Of a DNA stretch of 64,000 nt, positions 51,750-61,159 are shown piece after piece. The position numbers and the translations under genes are program-made. The notes beneath the pieces are model-generated. The model saw only the letters and a list, made by a program, of their open reading frames with translations, was not told the origin of the DNA and ran no database searches. Positions within the stretch are counted from its first letter, which is position 1. Each line of letters begins with the position of its first letter. This DNA is from Nitrospina sp. (GTDB lineage: Bacteria; Nitrospinota; Nitrospinia; Nitrospinales; VA-1), in NCBI GenBank assembly GCA_018673915.1, contig JABHBK010000027.1:1-64000 (forward strand), written 5' to 3'.

Positions 51750-53116
51750 GAAAAACACAACGGATCCATTTCATAGGGATCGGAGGTTCGGGAATGAGCG
51801 GAATTGCTGAAGTTCTAATCAATCAGGATTATGAGGTAAGCGGTTCTGACCCTTCTTCAAATCGGGTTACCGATCATTTGAAGGAACTGGGTGCCGACAT
51901 CCGCCATAGCCACAGCCCTGAAAATGTTACAGGCAAACACGTTGTCGTAATATCCAGTGCCATCAACGACAACAATGTTGAAGTTCAGGCCGCCCGCGAA
52001 CAATCCATCCCTGTCATCCCCAGGGCTGAAATGCTAGCAGAACTAATGAGAATGAAACATGGAATAGCTATTGCGGGTACCCATGGAAAAACCACAACGA
52101 CATCACTCGTTGCATCGGTTCTGGCAGCGGGCAATCTTGATCCTACAGTAGTGATTGGTGGAAGAATCAAAAATATGGGTGGACACGCCAAGCTTGGACA
52201 AAGTCAGTATCTTATTGCCGAAGCGGATGAAAGCGATGGTTCTTTCCTCAAACTCTCTCCTACGATTGCCGTGGTGACGACTCTGGATGAAGAACACATG
52301 GATTTTTATCTCACCATGCAGAATATGAAATCTACATTCCTGGAATTTCTTAACAAGGTTCCTTTCTATGGTGCTGCGATATTGTGCCTGGATGATGCCA
52401 ACCTTCAATCTCTGCTTCCTCGAATTGAAAAACGAACCATCACCTATGGTTTGAAGTCTCAGGCTGATTACACGGCTCGGAATATATCCGTAGATGGATT
52501 GAAAACTTATTTCACGGTCTATCATCGAGGTAAAAAATTAGGAAAAATGTTGTCAGGTGCGCTAGGTCGACACAATGTTTGCAACACCCTTGCGGCCGTC
52601 GCAGTCGGGATGGAATTGAATATGGATTTCCCGACTATCGCCAATTCTCTGAAAACATTTACGGGAGTACAAAGACGGTTTGAAATCCTTAAACAGTCAG
52701 AGTCTTTGGTGATTGTTGACGATTACGGTCACCACCCGGCAGAAATCCAGGCAACTTTATCAACAGCAAAAGAAGTTTGGCCAGATCGACGGCTCATCAT
52801 TATTTTTCAGCCTCATCGATATTCGCGGACGAAACACCTCATGGAAAGTTTTTTCTCTTCCTTCAACGATGCCGACCAATTGCTTTTATTGGATATTTAC
52901 TCGGCCGGGGAAGAAGCGATTGAGGGTATTGACTCGCAGAGAATCGCGGAAGGTGTGAAAGAGTTTGGACATAAAAGTGTGGAATACATCGGGGGAACGG
53001 AATCTGTGATCCCTCATTTACAAAAATTTCTTAAACCGGGAGACATCGTCATGACTCTTGGTGCAGGAAATATCGGAGAATTGAGCCACGAGCTCACATC
53101 CCGATTCAACGATTGA
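51740..53116 (+). CDS. murC: UDP-MurNAc:L-alanine ligase MurC
   Basis: 458 aa. IHFIGIGGSGMSGIAEVL at the start and the ATP loop IAGTHGKTTTTSLVA are MurC-specific. EADESDGSFLKLSP, DDYGHHPAEIQATL and IIFQPHRYSRT follow. It adds L-Ala to UDP-MurNAc. It begins inside the end of murG and ends overlapping a TTG upstream of murB. Confidence 0.97.
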   Translation: MFLGKTQRIHFIGIGGSGMSGIAEVLINQDYEVSGSDPSSNRVTDHLKELGADIRHSHSPENVTGKHVVVISSAINDNNVEVQAAREQSIPVIPRAEMLAELMRMKHGIAIAGTHGKTTTTSLVASVLAAGNLDPTVVIGGRIKNMGGHAKLGQSQYLIAEADESDGSFLKLSPTIAVVTTLDEEHMDFYLTMQNMKSTFLEFLNKVPFYGAAILCLDDANLQSLLPRIEKRTITYGLKSQADYTARNISVDGLKTYFTVYHRGKKLGKMLSGALGRHNVCNTLAAVAVGMELNMDFPTIANSLKTFTGVQRRFEILKQSESLVIVDDYGHHPAEIQATLSTAKEVWPDRRLIIIFQPHRYSRTKHLMESFFSSFNDADQLLLLDIYSAGEEAIEGIDSQRIAEGVKEFGHKSVEYIGGTESVIPHLQKFLKPGDIVMTLGAGNIGELSHELTSRFND

Positions 53117-53145
53117 TCGTCTTCAATAGGGGAGGAACGTCATCA

Positions 53146-54201
53146 ATGCTTAACGAAGCTTGGAAGCGCCGATTAATTCATATTGCTCATTCTGGAACGG
53201 GAAGTGAGTTTAATCTCAAAACCAGGATGGAGTATCCAAAAACCGTTCTGGGACAAAAAATTCATCAGAGTAAAACTATGAGCCATTCTTTTCCCTGGTT
53301 ACACAAAATTAAGGGCAGCATCCTGAAAAACGAAATTCTGGCCCCCTACACTTCTATCCAAATCGGAGGCCCTGCGGATGTATTAATTTTTCCTGAAGAT
53401 ATTCGCGACATTCAAACGATTTTGAAGAACAAAGGATCTCAGCCTCTCTTTACTCTTGGAGAAGGAACCAACTTGCTTGTCGGCGACCGCGGAATACGAG
53501 GAGTCGTTATCTCTTTGAAGGATTGCTTCAAAGACATTAAGCGCCCGTTGTTCTTCCGCAAGGAAACCGGGAACCGGAGGGCAGTCATCAAAGCTGGGGC
53601 AGGAGTTAAAATGTCTTACCTTGCCAAATATGCCGCCCGATATTCCCTGACAGGCATCGAACATTTGGTAGGAATTCCCGGATCATTGGGAGGAGCCGTC
53701 ATCATGAATGCCGGGGCAGAAGGCACCGAAGTTGGCCAGGTTCTTCGTAGTGTTACTCGAATAACTCCAGATGGAGAAGTTCAGACCTTAAAACGTGAAG
53801 AGCTTTCATTCGAATATCGAAAAACTATTTTTCCTGATGGAGAGGGAATCATTATCGAAGCAGAGCTGGAACTTGAGGAAGGGGATCGATCTGAAATCCA
53901 GAATGCGATGGATCGCCACCTCTCGCGCAGGTCGCAGACTCAACCTTTAACCATTCCCAACTCAGGTTCTGTTTTTAAAAATCCTGATGGTGATAAAGCG
54001 GGAAGACTGATCGAGTCATTGGGGCTCAAAGGTCTTTCGGTTGGCAATGCCGGAGTTTCAATCAAGCACGCGAACTTCATTGTCAATAAAGGAGGAGCCA
54101 CCGCCAATGATGTGACCCGGTTGATTGAGCATATTCGTGAAGAGGTTAAAGATAAAACAGGAATTAATTTACAAACAGAGATTGTCACAGCAGGTGAATA
54201 A
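53146..54201 (+). CDS. murB: UDP-N-acetylenolpyruvoylglucosamine reductase MurB
   Basis: 351 aa from the ATG at 53146, which has GGGGAGG ten bases upstream; an in-frame TTG at 53113 is less likely. The FAD-binding part shows TSIQIGGPADVLIFP, LGEGTNLLVGDRGIRGVVI and GIPGSLGGAVIMNAGAEG. The C-terminus has NSGSVFKNPDGDKAGRLIE with the catalytic Ser. The first about 50 residues are an extension rich in Lys, Arg and His beyond the usual MurB start. It reduces enolpyruvyl-UDP-GlcNAc with NADPH. Confidence 0.94.
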   Translation: MLNEAWKRRLIHIAHSGTGSEFNLKTRMEYPKTVLGQKIHQSKTMSHSFPWLHKIKGSILKNEILAPYTSIQIGGPADVLIFPEDIRDIQTILKNKGSQPLFTLGEGTNLLVGDRGIRGVVISLKDCFKDIKRPLFFRKETGNRRAVIKAGAGVKMSYLAKYAARYSLTGIEHLVGIPGSLGGAVIMNAGAEGTEVGQVLRSVTRITPDGEVQTLKREELSFEYRKTIFPDGEGIIIEAELELEEGDRSEIQNAMDRHLSRRSQTQPLTIPNSGSVFKNPDGDKAGRLIESLGLKGLSVGNAGVSIKHANFIVNKGGATANDVTRLIEHIREEVKDKTGINLQTEIVTAGE

Positions 54202-54226
54202 ATTGGGGAAATAATATTACTAAATT

Positions 54227-54294
54227 GGTCCGCGACAGAGGTAGCCCTCCTTCCTTTGTTCTCCGGCCCTTTTGGCCAAGGGCCGGGGCGGACC
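54227..54294 (+). other. Stable nested stem-loop between murB and ddl
   Basis: The outer GGTCCGC (54227-54233) pairs with GCGGACC (54288-54294). The inner CCGGCCCTT (54263-54271) pairs perfectly with AAGGGCCGG (54278-54286) around a six-base loop. There is no T-run, so it is not a classical terminator. It is the only sizeable gap (121 bases) from murC to ftsZ, and ddl, just downstream, has a weak TTG start. It may be an RNA processing or attenuation site or an inserted palindromic repeat. Confidence 0.6.
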
Positions 54295-54322
54295 ATATTA
54301 AAGAGAATTTGTAATACGAAAT

Positions 54323-55246
54323 TTGAATTATTTAAAAGATAAAACTATTGGAGTGCTCATGGGAGGACTCTCCCCCGAGCAGAAGGTCTCAATCATCACT
54401 GGAAACTCTGTCGTTGAGGCCCTTAAAAGAAAAGGATTGAAGGCCTTGCCGATTAATGTCGATCATCAAATCGGGACAACGCTTCAGTCAAACCCTATCG
54501 ATCTGGCTTTCATTGCTCTGCATGGAACCTATGGAGAAGACGGATGCATTCAAGGCCTGCTTGAATATTTCAAAATACCCTATACCGGAGCAGGGGTTAT
54601 GGGGAGTGCTCTGGCTTTTGACAAATTAAAATCCAAGGAAATTTTAAAATTCCATGGAATACCCACGGCTGATTATGAAGTGCTTTACAAAAACTCAGAG
54701 GAAAAGATATGCCGGACCTTAAATCTTCCGGTTGTCGTCAAGCCAACCAATCAAGGGTCCAGCCTGGGTATAAGTATCGTCAAAAACGAGAACGAATGGG
54801 AACCGGCTCTGGAAGCCGCATTCGCTTATTCTGAAGAAGTTATTGTGGAAAAATTTATTGAAGGAAAGCTTCTGGCAATTGGAATGAATGAAATGGAACC
54901 TATGCCTATTATCCATATCCGCCCTAAGTCCGGATTTTATGATTATGAGGCAAAATACACCTCTGGAAAAACAGAATATATTTGCCCTGCAGACCTTGAA
55001 AAAAATGAAGTGGATGAATGCAAACAAATCGCGAAACAAGTATTCCAGGTATTGAGAGGAAGAGGCTTTCCCCGTGTAGATGTAATTTTAGATAATGAAG
55101 GGGTTCCTTTTGTACTAGAGATGAATACCGTGCCGGGGATGACCCCAACCAGCCTTTTGCCTATGGCAGCAGAGAAAATCGGGCTGGGGTTCGATGATTT
55201 AGTTGTAGAAATATTAAAAACCGCTCAGCGGGATTACAAAGATTAA
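54323..55246 (+). CDS. ddl: D-alanine-D-alanine ligase
   Basis: 307 aa with TTG at 54323 as start; the first ATG (54359) would remove the conserved first strand of IGVLMGGLSPEQKVS. The upstream Shine-Dalgarno is weak (AGAGAA). ATP-grasp features are LHGTYGEDGCIQGLLE, YTGAGVMGSALAFDK, PVVVKPTNQGSSLGI and the metal site VLEMNTVPGMTPTSLLP. It makes the D-Ala-D-Ala used by MurF. It is preceded by a strong stem-loop that may modulate its translation. Confidence 0.95.
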   Translation: MNYLKDKTIGVLMGGLSPEQKVSIITGNSVVEALKRKGLKALPINVDHQIGTTLQSNPIDLAFIALHGTYGEDGCIQGLLEYFKIPYTGAGVMGSALAFDKLKSKEILKFHGIPTADYEVLYKNSEEKICRTLNLPVVVKPTNQGSSLGISIVKNENEWEPALEAAFAYSEEVIVEKFIEGKLLAIGMNEMEPMPIIHIRPKSGFYDYEAKYTSGKTEYICPADLEKNEVDECKQIAKQVFQVLRGRGFPRVDVILDNEGVPFVLEMNTVPGMTPTSLLPMAAEKIGLGFDDLVVEILKTAQRDYKD

Positions 55247-55248
55247 TT

Positions 55249-56151
55249 ATGAGTTTTGCAATCGCAGATCAAAAAAGCACTTCTGTAGGGTGGGAAGATC
55301 TCCGCTCCGAAAGGAAGAAAAAGATTCGGCGTGGTGGTGATCTGAGCAAGAAAGCCCCCTCAAAAGTTTCAGGCCGTGATTTTTCCTGGACAAGAATTCT
55401 GTTTGAACTAGCTTCAAAACTTTTCCTGGTAGGAGTCGTCATTTATTTGTTTTATGCAAGCTATAATTTTTTGATGTCCGACCCCAGGTTTCAGATTACT
55501 AACATTTCGTTTAATGGCAACCATGCCCTAAAGGAAAATGAGCTTCTGGAGTGGCTGGGCCAGGTTCACGGAGAAAACCTTTTCAAATATAACTTATCTA
55601 AAGCATCTGAAAGAATCGTGGATCATCCTTGGGTTCTTTCGGCATCTGTTCAAAGAAGGTTTCCTCAGGGAATTCAAGTTGAGTTGACCGAACGTATTCC
55701 TTATGCCCGGATCAAATTTAAAAAAGTGTTTTTAATGGACAATTTTGGAGTGATCCTGTCAGAAGAAAAACCTGAGCACCACCATTTGCCACTAATTGTG
55801 CAGAGCTCAAAAATAGTAAAGCCTGAAAACTTTTCTGGAGAAAAAGTTATTCAGAGCCTCAAAACAATGCACTATTTCAACAAACTTTCTTTTTTTGAAA
55901 AAAATCCTCTGGAAATTGCCGAATTAAAAGGGCATTCGAGAATCATATTTTTCACACGCAATCGGGAAATTCGAATCCAAATGTCCATGGAAAGGTTAAC
56001 GGATGGATTTAAAAAATTTATGATTGTCCTCGATACTCTTGAGGATGACGCAGGAAAATTCCATATGATAGACCTATCATTCAAGGATCAAGTTGTGGTC
56101 AGGGACCGTATCTCTAGCCACTCAAAATCCATGAAGACACCAACCAACTAG
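55249..56151 (+). CDS. ftsQ: Cell division protein FtsQ
   Basis: 300 aa. The cytoplasmic basic N-terminus (residues 1-55) is followed by one transmembrane helix near 62-77 (LFLVGVVIYLFYASY). The POTRA domain (ITNISFNGNHALKENELL) and the FtsQ beta domain (VLSASVQRRFPQGIQVELTE) follow. It links FtsL-FtsB to the divisome in the periplasm. It starts two bases after ddl and ends with a TAG inside the ftsA ribosome binding site. Confidence 0.93.
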   Translation: MSFAIADQKSTSVGWEDLRSERKKKIRRGGDLSKKAPSKVSGRDFSWTRILFELASKLFLVGVVIYLFYASYNFLMSDPRFQITNISFNGNHALKENELLEWLGQVHGENLFKYNLSKASERIVDHPWVLSASVQRRFPQGIQVELTERIPYARIKFKKVFLMDNFGVILSEEKPEHHHLPLIVQSSKIVKPENFSGEKVIQSLKTMHYFNKLSFFEKNPLEIAELKGHSRIIFFTRNREIRIQMSMERLTDGFKKFMIVLDTLEDDAGKFHMIDLSFKDQVVVRDRISSHSKSMKTPTN

Positions 56152-56166
56152 GAGGGAATGCGACGC

Positions 56167-57399
56167 ATGGCCAAAAAAAGTAATTATATTGTCGGCCTGG
56201 ATATTGGAACGACCAAAATCTGTTGCATCATCGGAGAAGTCATTGATGAAGAAAAAATAGATATCATCGGACTAGGCCAGTATCCGTCAAGAGGTTTGCG
56301 TAAAGGAGTAGTCATCAATATTGATAGCACAGTGGAGTCTATAAAAAGTGCTGTTGAAGAAGCTGAGTTGATGGCTGGATGCGAAATCGATTCGGTTTTT
56401 GTGGGTATTGCGGGCGGCCATATTAACAGCATGAACAGCCATGGCATCATCGCCGTAAAAGGAAAGGAAATCACGCAGACAGATATTGACCGCGTTATAG
56501 AAGCGGCCAAAGCTATTGCCATTCCTCTTGACCGGGAAGTCATTCACGTGCTTCCCCAGGAATATATTGTCGATAACCAGGACGGGATTAAAACTCCTCT
56601 GGGAATGGCAGGGGTTAGGCTTGAAGCCAAGGTCCATATCGTTACTGCCGCAGTGACTTCCGCTCAGAACATTGTCAAATGCGTCAACAAGGCAGGTCTG
56701 GGAGTTCAGGACATTGTGTTGGAACAGCTGGCCTCCAGCGAATCCGTCCTGTCTCAGGATGAACGGGAATTAGGTGTAGGAATGATTGATATTGGTGGAG
56801 GAACATCTGATATGGCTATTTTTTATCAGGGGGCGATCAAGCACACCGCAGTTCTAACTATTGCCGGTGCTCAGATGACAAATGATATCGCCATTGGCCT
56901 TCGCACTCCTAATGCTGAAGCGGAAAAAATCAAGCACTCCTATGGATGCGCTTATACCCCTCTTGTTTCTGAAGGGGAAAATATTGAGGCCCCAAGTGTT
57001 GGTGGTCGAGAGCCTCGAACCGTTCCGCGCCAAATTCTTAGCGAAATTATTGAAGCCCGGACTCGGGAAATGTTTGAACTTCTGGATCATGAAATAAACG
57101 AATCCGGATACCGTGAAATCATTTCTTCTGGAATTGTTCTGACCGGTGGGGCATCAAACATGCAGGGAATGGCTGATTTGGCGGAGGATGTTTTTCAGTC
57201 TCCCGTTCGGGTTGGAACTCCCATTGGTCTTGGAGGTTTGATTGATGTCGTGAGCAATCCCATGTATGCAACCTGTACTGGATTAATCCAATACGGATCA
57301 AGAAGATTTAAGTTAGGAATGAATCGGGAACTTCAAGGGAGGAACCTGTTCGACAAAATTTTTACACGTATGAAAGATTGGGCAGATGAATTTTTTTAA
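56167..57399 (+). CDS. ftsA: Cell division actin-like protein FtsA
   Basis: 410 aa from the ATG at 56167, ten bases after GGAGGG; the ATG at 56158 is too close to that site. It has the actin/Hsp70 fold with phosphate 1 GLDIGTTKICCIIGEV, the FtsA 1C domain, phosphate 2 MIDIGGGTSDMAIF and adenosine loop GIVLTGGASNMQGM. The C-terminal amphipathic helix (FTRMKDWADEFF) anchors FtsZ filaments to the membrane. Confidence 0.96.
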   Translation: MAKKSNYIVGLDIGTTKICCIIGEVIDEEKIDIIGLGQYPSRGLRKGVVINIDSTVESIKSAVEEAELMAGCEIDSVFVGIAGGHINSMNSHGIIAVKGKEITQTDIDRVIEAAKAIAIPLDREVIHVLPQEYIVDNQDGIKTPLGMAGVRLEAKVHIVTAAVTSAQNIVKCVNKAGLGVQDIVLEQLASSESVLSQDERELGVGMIDIGGGTSDMAIFYQGAIKHTAVLTIAGAQMTNDIAIGLRTPNAEAEKIKHSYGCAYTPLVSEGENIEAPSVGGREPRTVPRQILSEIIEARTREMFELLDHEINESGYREIISSGIVLTGGASNMQGMADLAEDVFQSPVRVGTPIGLGGLIDVVSNPMYATCTGLIQYGSRRFKLGMNRELQGRNLFDKIFTRMKDWADEFF

Positions 57400-57414
57400 C
57401 ACCTGGAGGGTAAA

Positions 57415-58575
57415 ATGAGTTTAATAGAGTTTGATAACGAAAATGATTATTCAGCAACTATCAAGGTCGTTGGTGTAGGAGGTGGGGGCAATAATGCTAT
57501 CAACTCAATGGTTCGGGACAATATCCGTGGTGTTGAGTTTATTATCGCTAATACCGATCTGCAAACGCTTGAGAAATCCGAATGCCCAGGAAAAATTCAA
57601 ATTGGCGGAGAATTGACTCGAGGCCTGGGCGCGGGCTCTAACCCTGAGATAGGAAGAGATGCCGCAGAAGAAAGTGGGGCCCCGATTCGCGAAATGGTAG
57701 AAGGGGCAGATATGGTCTTCATCACCGCTGGAATGGGTGGCGGAACCGGTACCGGTGCTGCTCCCATCATTTCTCGCATCGCTAAGGAGGCTGGAGCTCT
57801 GACCGTTGGTGTGGTCACCAAACCTTTCGCCTTTGAAGGTAAACGGCGTATGCGGCAGGCTGAGGAAGGAATTATGGAGCTTAAGGAAGCCGTCGATACT
57901 TTGATTGTCATTCCTAACCAGAAGCTTCTCAGTTATGTCGGCAAACAAACTTCATTCACCGGAGCGTTTGCAATGGTGGACGATGTTTTAAAGCAGGCCG
58001 TCTGCAGTATCTCCGACCTGATTGTGATTCCTGGACTGATAAACCTGGATTTTGCCGATGTAAAATGCATCATGGGTAGCATGGGAAAAGCTCTAATGGG
58101 TAGCGGAACCGCCACAGGTGAAATGCGAGCGGCAGAGGCGGCGCAGAAAGCTATCTCCAGTCCCTTGCTTGATGAAGCAACCGTTGATGGAGCAAAAGGC
58201 ATATTGATCAACATCACCGGTGGCGAAGACCTTACCTTGATGGAAGTCAATGAGGCGTCCATGATGGTTCAGGAAAATGCTCACGAGGATGCTCATATTA
58301 TCTTTGGAGCAGTGATTGATAAACAAATGGAAGGTGAAATGCGAGTAACGGTTATTGCTACGGGTTTTGAGGAAGAGCAATCAATAAAAATCAAAGAAAG
58401 ACCTGCTCTTAAAAAAGTTGTCGGGGGCGACCCAATTTCTGAAGAGGATCCAGGACAAACGTCGTTCAAACATTTAAAATCTCTGGCTTCCTCAATTAAG
58501 GAAGAAAATTTGGACCCGGGAAGCCTGACCTCAAACTTTGATATTCCAACATTTCTACGCAAGCATGCGGATTGA
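57415..58575 (+). CDS. ftsZ: Cell division tubulin-like GTPase FtsZ
   Basis: 386 aa. [15 protein letters not shown] starts the GTPase domain. The tubulin signature is [12 protein letters not shown]. The T7 loop is [14 protein letters not shown] short linker is followed by the C-terminal peptide FDIPTFLRK, which binds FtsA and other partners. GGAGGG precedes the ATG. Last gene of the dcw cluster; a palindromic terminator-like region follows. Confidence 0.98.
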   Translation: MSLIEFDNENDYSATIKVVGVGGGGNNAINSMVRDNIRGVEFIIANTDLQTLEKSECPGKIQIGGELTRGLGAGSNPEIGRDAAEESGAPIREMVEGADMVFITAGMGGGTGTGAAPIISRIAKEAGALTVGVVTKPFAFEGKRRMRQAEEGIMELKEAVDTLIVIPNQKLLSYVGKQTSFTGAFAMVDDVLKQAVCSISDLIVIPGLINLDFADVKCIMGSMGKALMGSGTATGEMRAAEAAQKAISSPLLDEATVDGAKGILINITGGEDLTLMEVNEASMMVQENAHEDAHIIFGAVIDKQMEGEMRVTVIATGFEEEQSIKIKERPALKKVVGGDPISEEDPGQTSFKHLKSLASSIKEENLDPGSLTSNFDIPTFLRKHAD

Positions 58576-58593
58576 CCTGAGAATAAATGTTTA

Positions 58594-58657
58594 CCCCCCT
58601 TCTAAGGGGGGAATTGCCCTCCCCCCAACAAGGGGGATTGAGGGGGTTGCTTTTTTT
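58594..58657 (+). terminator. Palindromic C/G-run element with T tail after ftsZ
   Basis: CCCCCCTT (58594-58601) pairs with AAGGGGGG (58604-58611). A second C-run (58619-58626) can pair with either of two G-runs before TTGCTTTTTTT (58648-58657). Such C/G-run palindromes occur as interspersed repeats in many bacteria. Here it probably ends the dcw transcript. Confidence 0.55.
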
Positions 58658-58719
58658 GGCTCTTCCAGTCGAAAAGATTTGTTGCAACTCGATAAAGCAA
58701 TCACTCTCTCGCTTCTCTC

Positions 58720-59502
58720 CTAGTGGCCGTTTATCCTCCAGTTGTAATCCAGGTAAGAAATTTTAATTTTGGAATTGCTCAAAACTTTTCTTTCCTCGGG
58801 GCTCACATACTGACTGATAAATTTTAATACACCCCCACGACTTTCAAAATCATCAGCAAACCATTTGAATATGGATGAAAGATAAACCCTGTTTTTCTTC
58901 TCATCCAGTTTCATTCCTTTCTCTCGGGATAACAAAAACTTTTTCATCTGGTCGTCCAACTGGTCACTCAATTTTTCAACCTTATAGGATTCAGGACGAA
59001 GGTCAGGACAACTAACAGAGGCGCAGACAATAGCTACGTGAATGCGGGGTTCATCCATTTTCCTGAGAATTTCATGTTCAATATCATTGAGAGTGCGTTC
59101 TTCGCCTCCCACATTGCCCGCAGGCCGTTTCCAAACAGATTTAAATATACTCCCCACATCCTTGATACTCTCTATCGGGTAATGGTCGGTGATCATTTTT
59201 GCCGCAAGAATATTATAGACATTGATCCAGAAAGTTAACCTGGATTCCTGGGACTGCAGATTCTCCAGAGGATAATCCTTGAGACGGGATGCCAGGCCTA
59301 AAAATACAGAGTCTTTTTTTAATCTGTCGTAATCAATTGCATTGATCAAAACCCCATCCAATGTTTTTGGGGCAACATATTTTTTGACAAGAGTGTCCCA
59401 GTCAGAAAAATCGAACGCCTCAATATTGGAAGAATAACTAAAAACAAAAAATACTCCCAAAAGCAAAACTTGCAAATGCCGAAAAAGACCAATATCCCTC
59501 AT
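58720..59502 (-). CDS. Exported DUF547-family protein
   Basis: 260 aa. It has a signal peptide at residues 1-29 (LLLGVFFVFSYSSNIEA). The DUF547 domain is recognisable from RLTFWINVYNILAAKMI, VWKRPAGNVGGEERTLNDIEH, RIHVAIVCASVSCPDLRPE and FLSSREKG-like and YLSSIFKWFADDF segments. The CASxSCP segment is the conserved cysteine region. The molecular role of the family is unknown. It is convergent with ftsZ. Confidence 0.85.
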   Translation of the reverse strand: MRDIGLFRHLQVLLLGVFFVFSYSSNIEAFDFSDWDTLVKKYVAPKTLDGVLINAIDYDRLKKDSVFLGLASRLKDYPLENLQSQESRLTFWINVYNILAAKMITDHYPIESIKDVGSIFKSVWKRPAGNVGGEERTLNDIEHEILRKMDEPRIHVAIVCASVSCPDLRPESYKVEKLSDQLDDQMKKFLLSREKGMKLDEKKNRVYLSSIFKWFADDFESRGGVLKFISQYVSPEERKVLSNSKIKISYLDYNWRINGH

Positions 59503-59658
59503 AAATAAAAACCCTTCTTCACAAATTAATCAATTTGATGCCTATCTTTTAGTATACTTCCCAAGTGATTCCTTACAGACAGGCTCTCATATCAGGAACT
59601 TCTATTTCTTCGAATGCTTAAACCTGTTGATTTTTAACCTGACATATTGAACCCGCTG

Positions 59659-60501
59659 ATGAACAAAGACCTTTTATATATTTCTGATATGGATGGCACC
59701 CTGTTATTGCCTGATGGAACGTTTCCTGACGACTACAAAAAACGTCTCAACCGGCTGATCGACATGGGATTACGCTTCACTATCGCCACCGCTCGGAACT
59801 ACGATTCTGCACATCCAATTTTAAATGGATTGAACCTCAAACTACCAGTGGTTTTATTTAATGGGGTGTATCTGGCAGATTTCAACAGCGGCCACGTTTT
59901 GGAATACGCTAACTCCATTGACAGGCAAGTTGTAGAAAACATGCTCAAATTTGCCTTGCCTCGAGGCATTGATCCCTTCATTTATACATTTGGGGAAGAA
60001 CATAAACTTTATTACCAAAATGCAACCAACCCGGGCTCCCAAGCCTATGTCAAAAGTCTTGAGGGAGATGGAAGACTATGCAAGGTTGATCGTTTTCAAT
60101 TTCAAGAGGACGAAAAGATTTCCGGATTCCTATTGATCGACACCCACGACCAGCTCAAGCCCGTCTACCAATCACTGCAAGAAAATCATTTTGACCACCT
60201 TAATTTATATTTTGCTGAAGACGTATCCATGAAAGGATACCACTGGCTCCAGTCTTTTCACCAGGAGGCCAGCAAGGGAAATATGATAGAAATTCTCTCC
60301 CAAAAACTGGAGATTCCCCTGGAACGTATTGTTGTGTTCGGGGATTATTTGAATGATTTAGACATGTTTCGGATCGCTGGCCGGGCTATTGCAGTGGAAA
60401 ATGCCCTCCAGGAAGTAAAAGACTCTGCCCACGAAATCATAGGAAGCAATTCCCAGGGAGCTGTTCTGCAATACCTTGAGCTTATATTCCTTGATAAATG
60501 A
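59659..60501 (+). CDS. HAD-superfamily phosphatase, Cof type
   Basis: 280 aa from the ATG at 59659 (an in-frame TTG lies four codons earlier; neither has a clear ribosome binding site). Motif I is ISDMDGTLL, motif II is TIATARNYD, motif III Lys is in SKGNMIEIL and motif IV is VFGDYLNDLDMF, with a C2B cap between II and III. The Cof family dephosphorylates sugar phosphates, FMN or PLP. The substrate is unknown. It lies 66 bases upstream of the parvulin gene on the same strand. Confidence 0.9.
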   Translation: MNKDLLYISDMDGTLLLPDGTFPDDYKKRLNRLIDMGLRFTIATARNYDSAHPILNGLNLKLPVVLFNGVYLADFNSGHVLEYANSIDRQVVENMLKFALPRGIDPFIYTFGEEHKLYYQNATNPGSQAYVKSLEGDGRLCKVDRFQFQEDEKISGFLLIDTHDQLKPVYQSLQENHFDHLNLYFAEDVSMKGYHWLQSFHQEASKGNMIEILSQKLEIPLERIVVFGDYLNDLDMFRIAGRAIAVENALQEVKDSAHEIIGSNSQGAVLQYLELIFLDK

Positions 60502-60567
60502 ATCCGTTCAAACTAAACTTTACAGATACAACCCACTTTTAATTCAACAATATTTATTCAGGTTACC

Positions 60568-61146
60568 ATGTCCGAAACCGAGCAACCTAAGGAAACCGAA
60601 GATACCATCTACCAACGCGATAAAACCGCTAAGGAGCGTCAACCGGCAGAGGATAGTCCTAAAGCTCCTATCAAACCCAAGCCAAAAATAAAAAAAGCTT
60701 TTGTCCCGAAGAAGAAGACCTTCACCACCGACAAACCCATGGAACATCGTGTGCGAAATATTCGCATGACTTCCCTTGAGTCTGCCAAAATGATCTGGGA
60801 AACCCTTACAGATTATCAGAATGAACTGGCACAATTGGAAGTTGATGACCCCGATAAGCCTTACCATGACTGGGAAAAAATGGAGAAATTTTTTACCCGT
60901 CTAGCAAAAAAATACAGCGTTTGCATGAGTAAGGCGTTGGGCGGCTCGGTAGGTTGGGTTTACAAAGGAATGGAAGCAGAAACCCTGGATCAGGAGTTGA
61001 TCGATAGCATACTGACAACGGAAAAGTTCAAGATACCGGAGCCCATCAAATCAAAATTAGGGTTCCATATAGTTATGATTTGTGAAAGCCAGTTTCACAC
61101 ACCAAAAGAAAAACCCAAGGAAGAAGAAAAACCCTTTTACTTTTGA
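60568..61146 (+). CDS. Small parvulin-type peptidyl-prolyl isomerase domain protein
   Basis: 192 aa. Residues 1-60 are hydrophilic, rich in Lys, Pro and Glu, and probably disordered. From about 65 to 180 it follows the PpiC/parvulin pattern: VRNIRMTSLESAKMIWETL, FTRLAKKYSVCMSKALGGS, VGWVYKGMEAETLDQELID and a last strand GFHIVMICESQF. It has no signal peptide and no SurA/PrsA chaperone part, so it is a cytoplasmic stand-alone isomerase or a binding relative. The tail is Glu/Lys/Pro-rich. Confidence 0.75.
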   Translation: MSETEQPKETEDTIYQRDKTAKERQPAEDSPKAPIKPKPKIKKAFVPKKKTFTTDKPMEHRVRNIRMTSLESAKMIWETLTDYQNELAQLEVDDPDKPYHDWEKMEKFFTRLAKKYSVCMSKALGGSVGWVYKGMEAETLDQELIDSILTTEKFKIPEPIKSKLGFHIVMICESQFHTPKEKPKEEEKPFYF

Positions 61147-61159
61147 GCCTTGACAGGAC

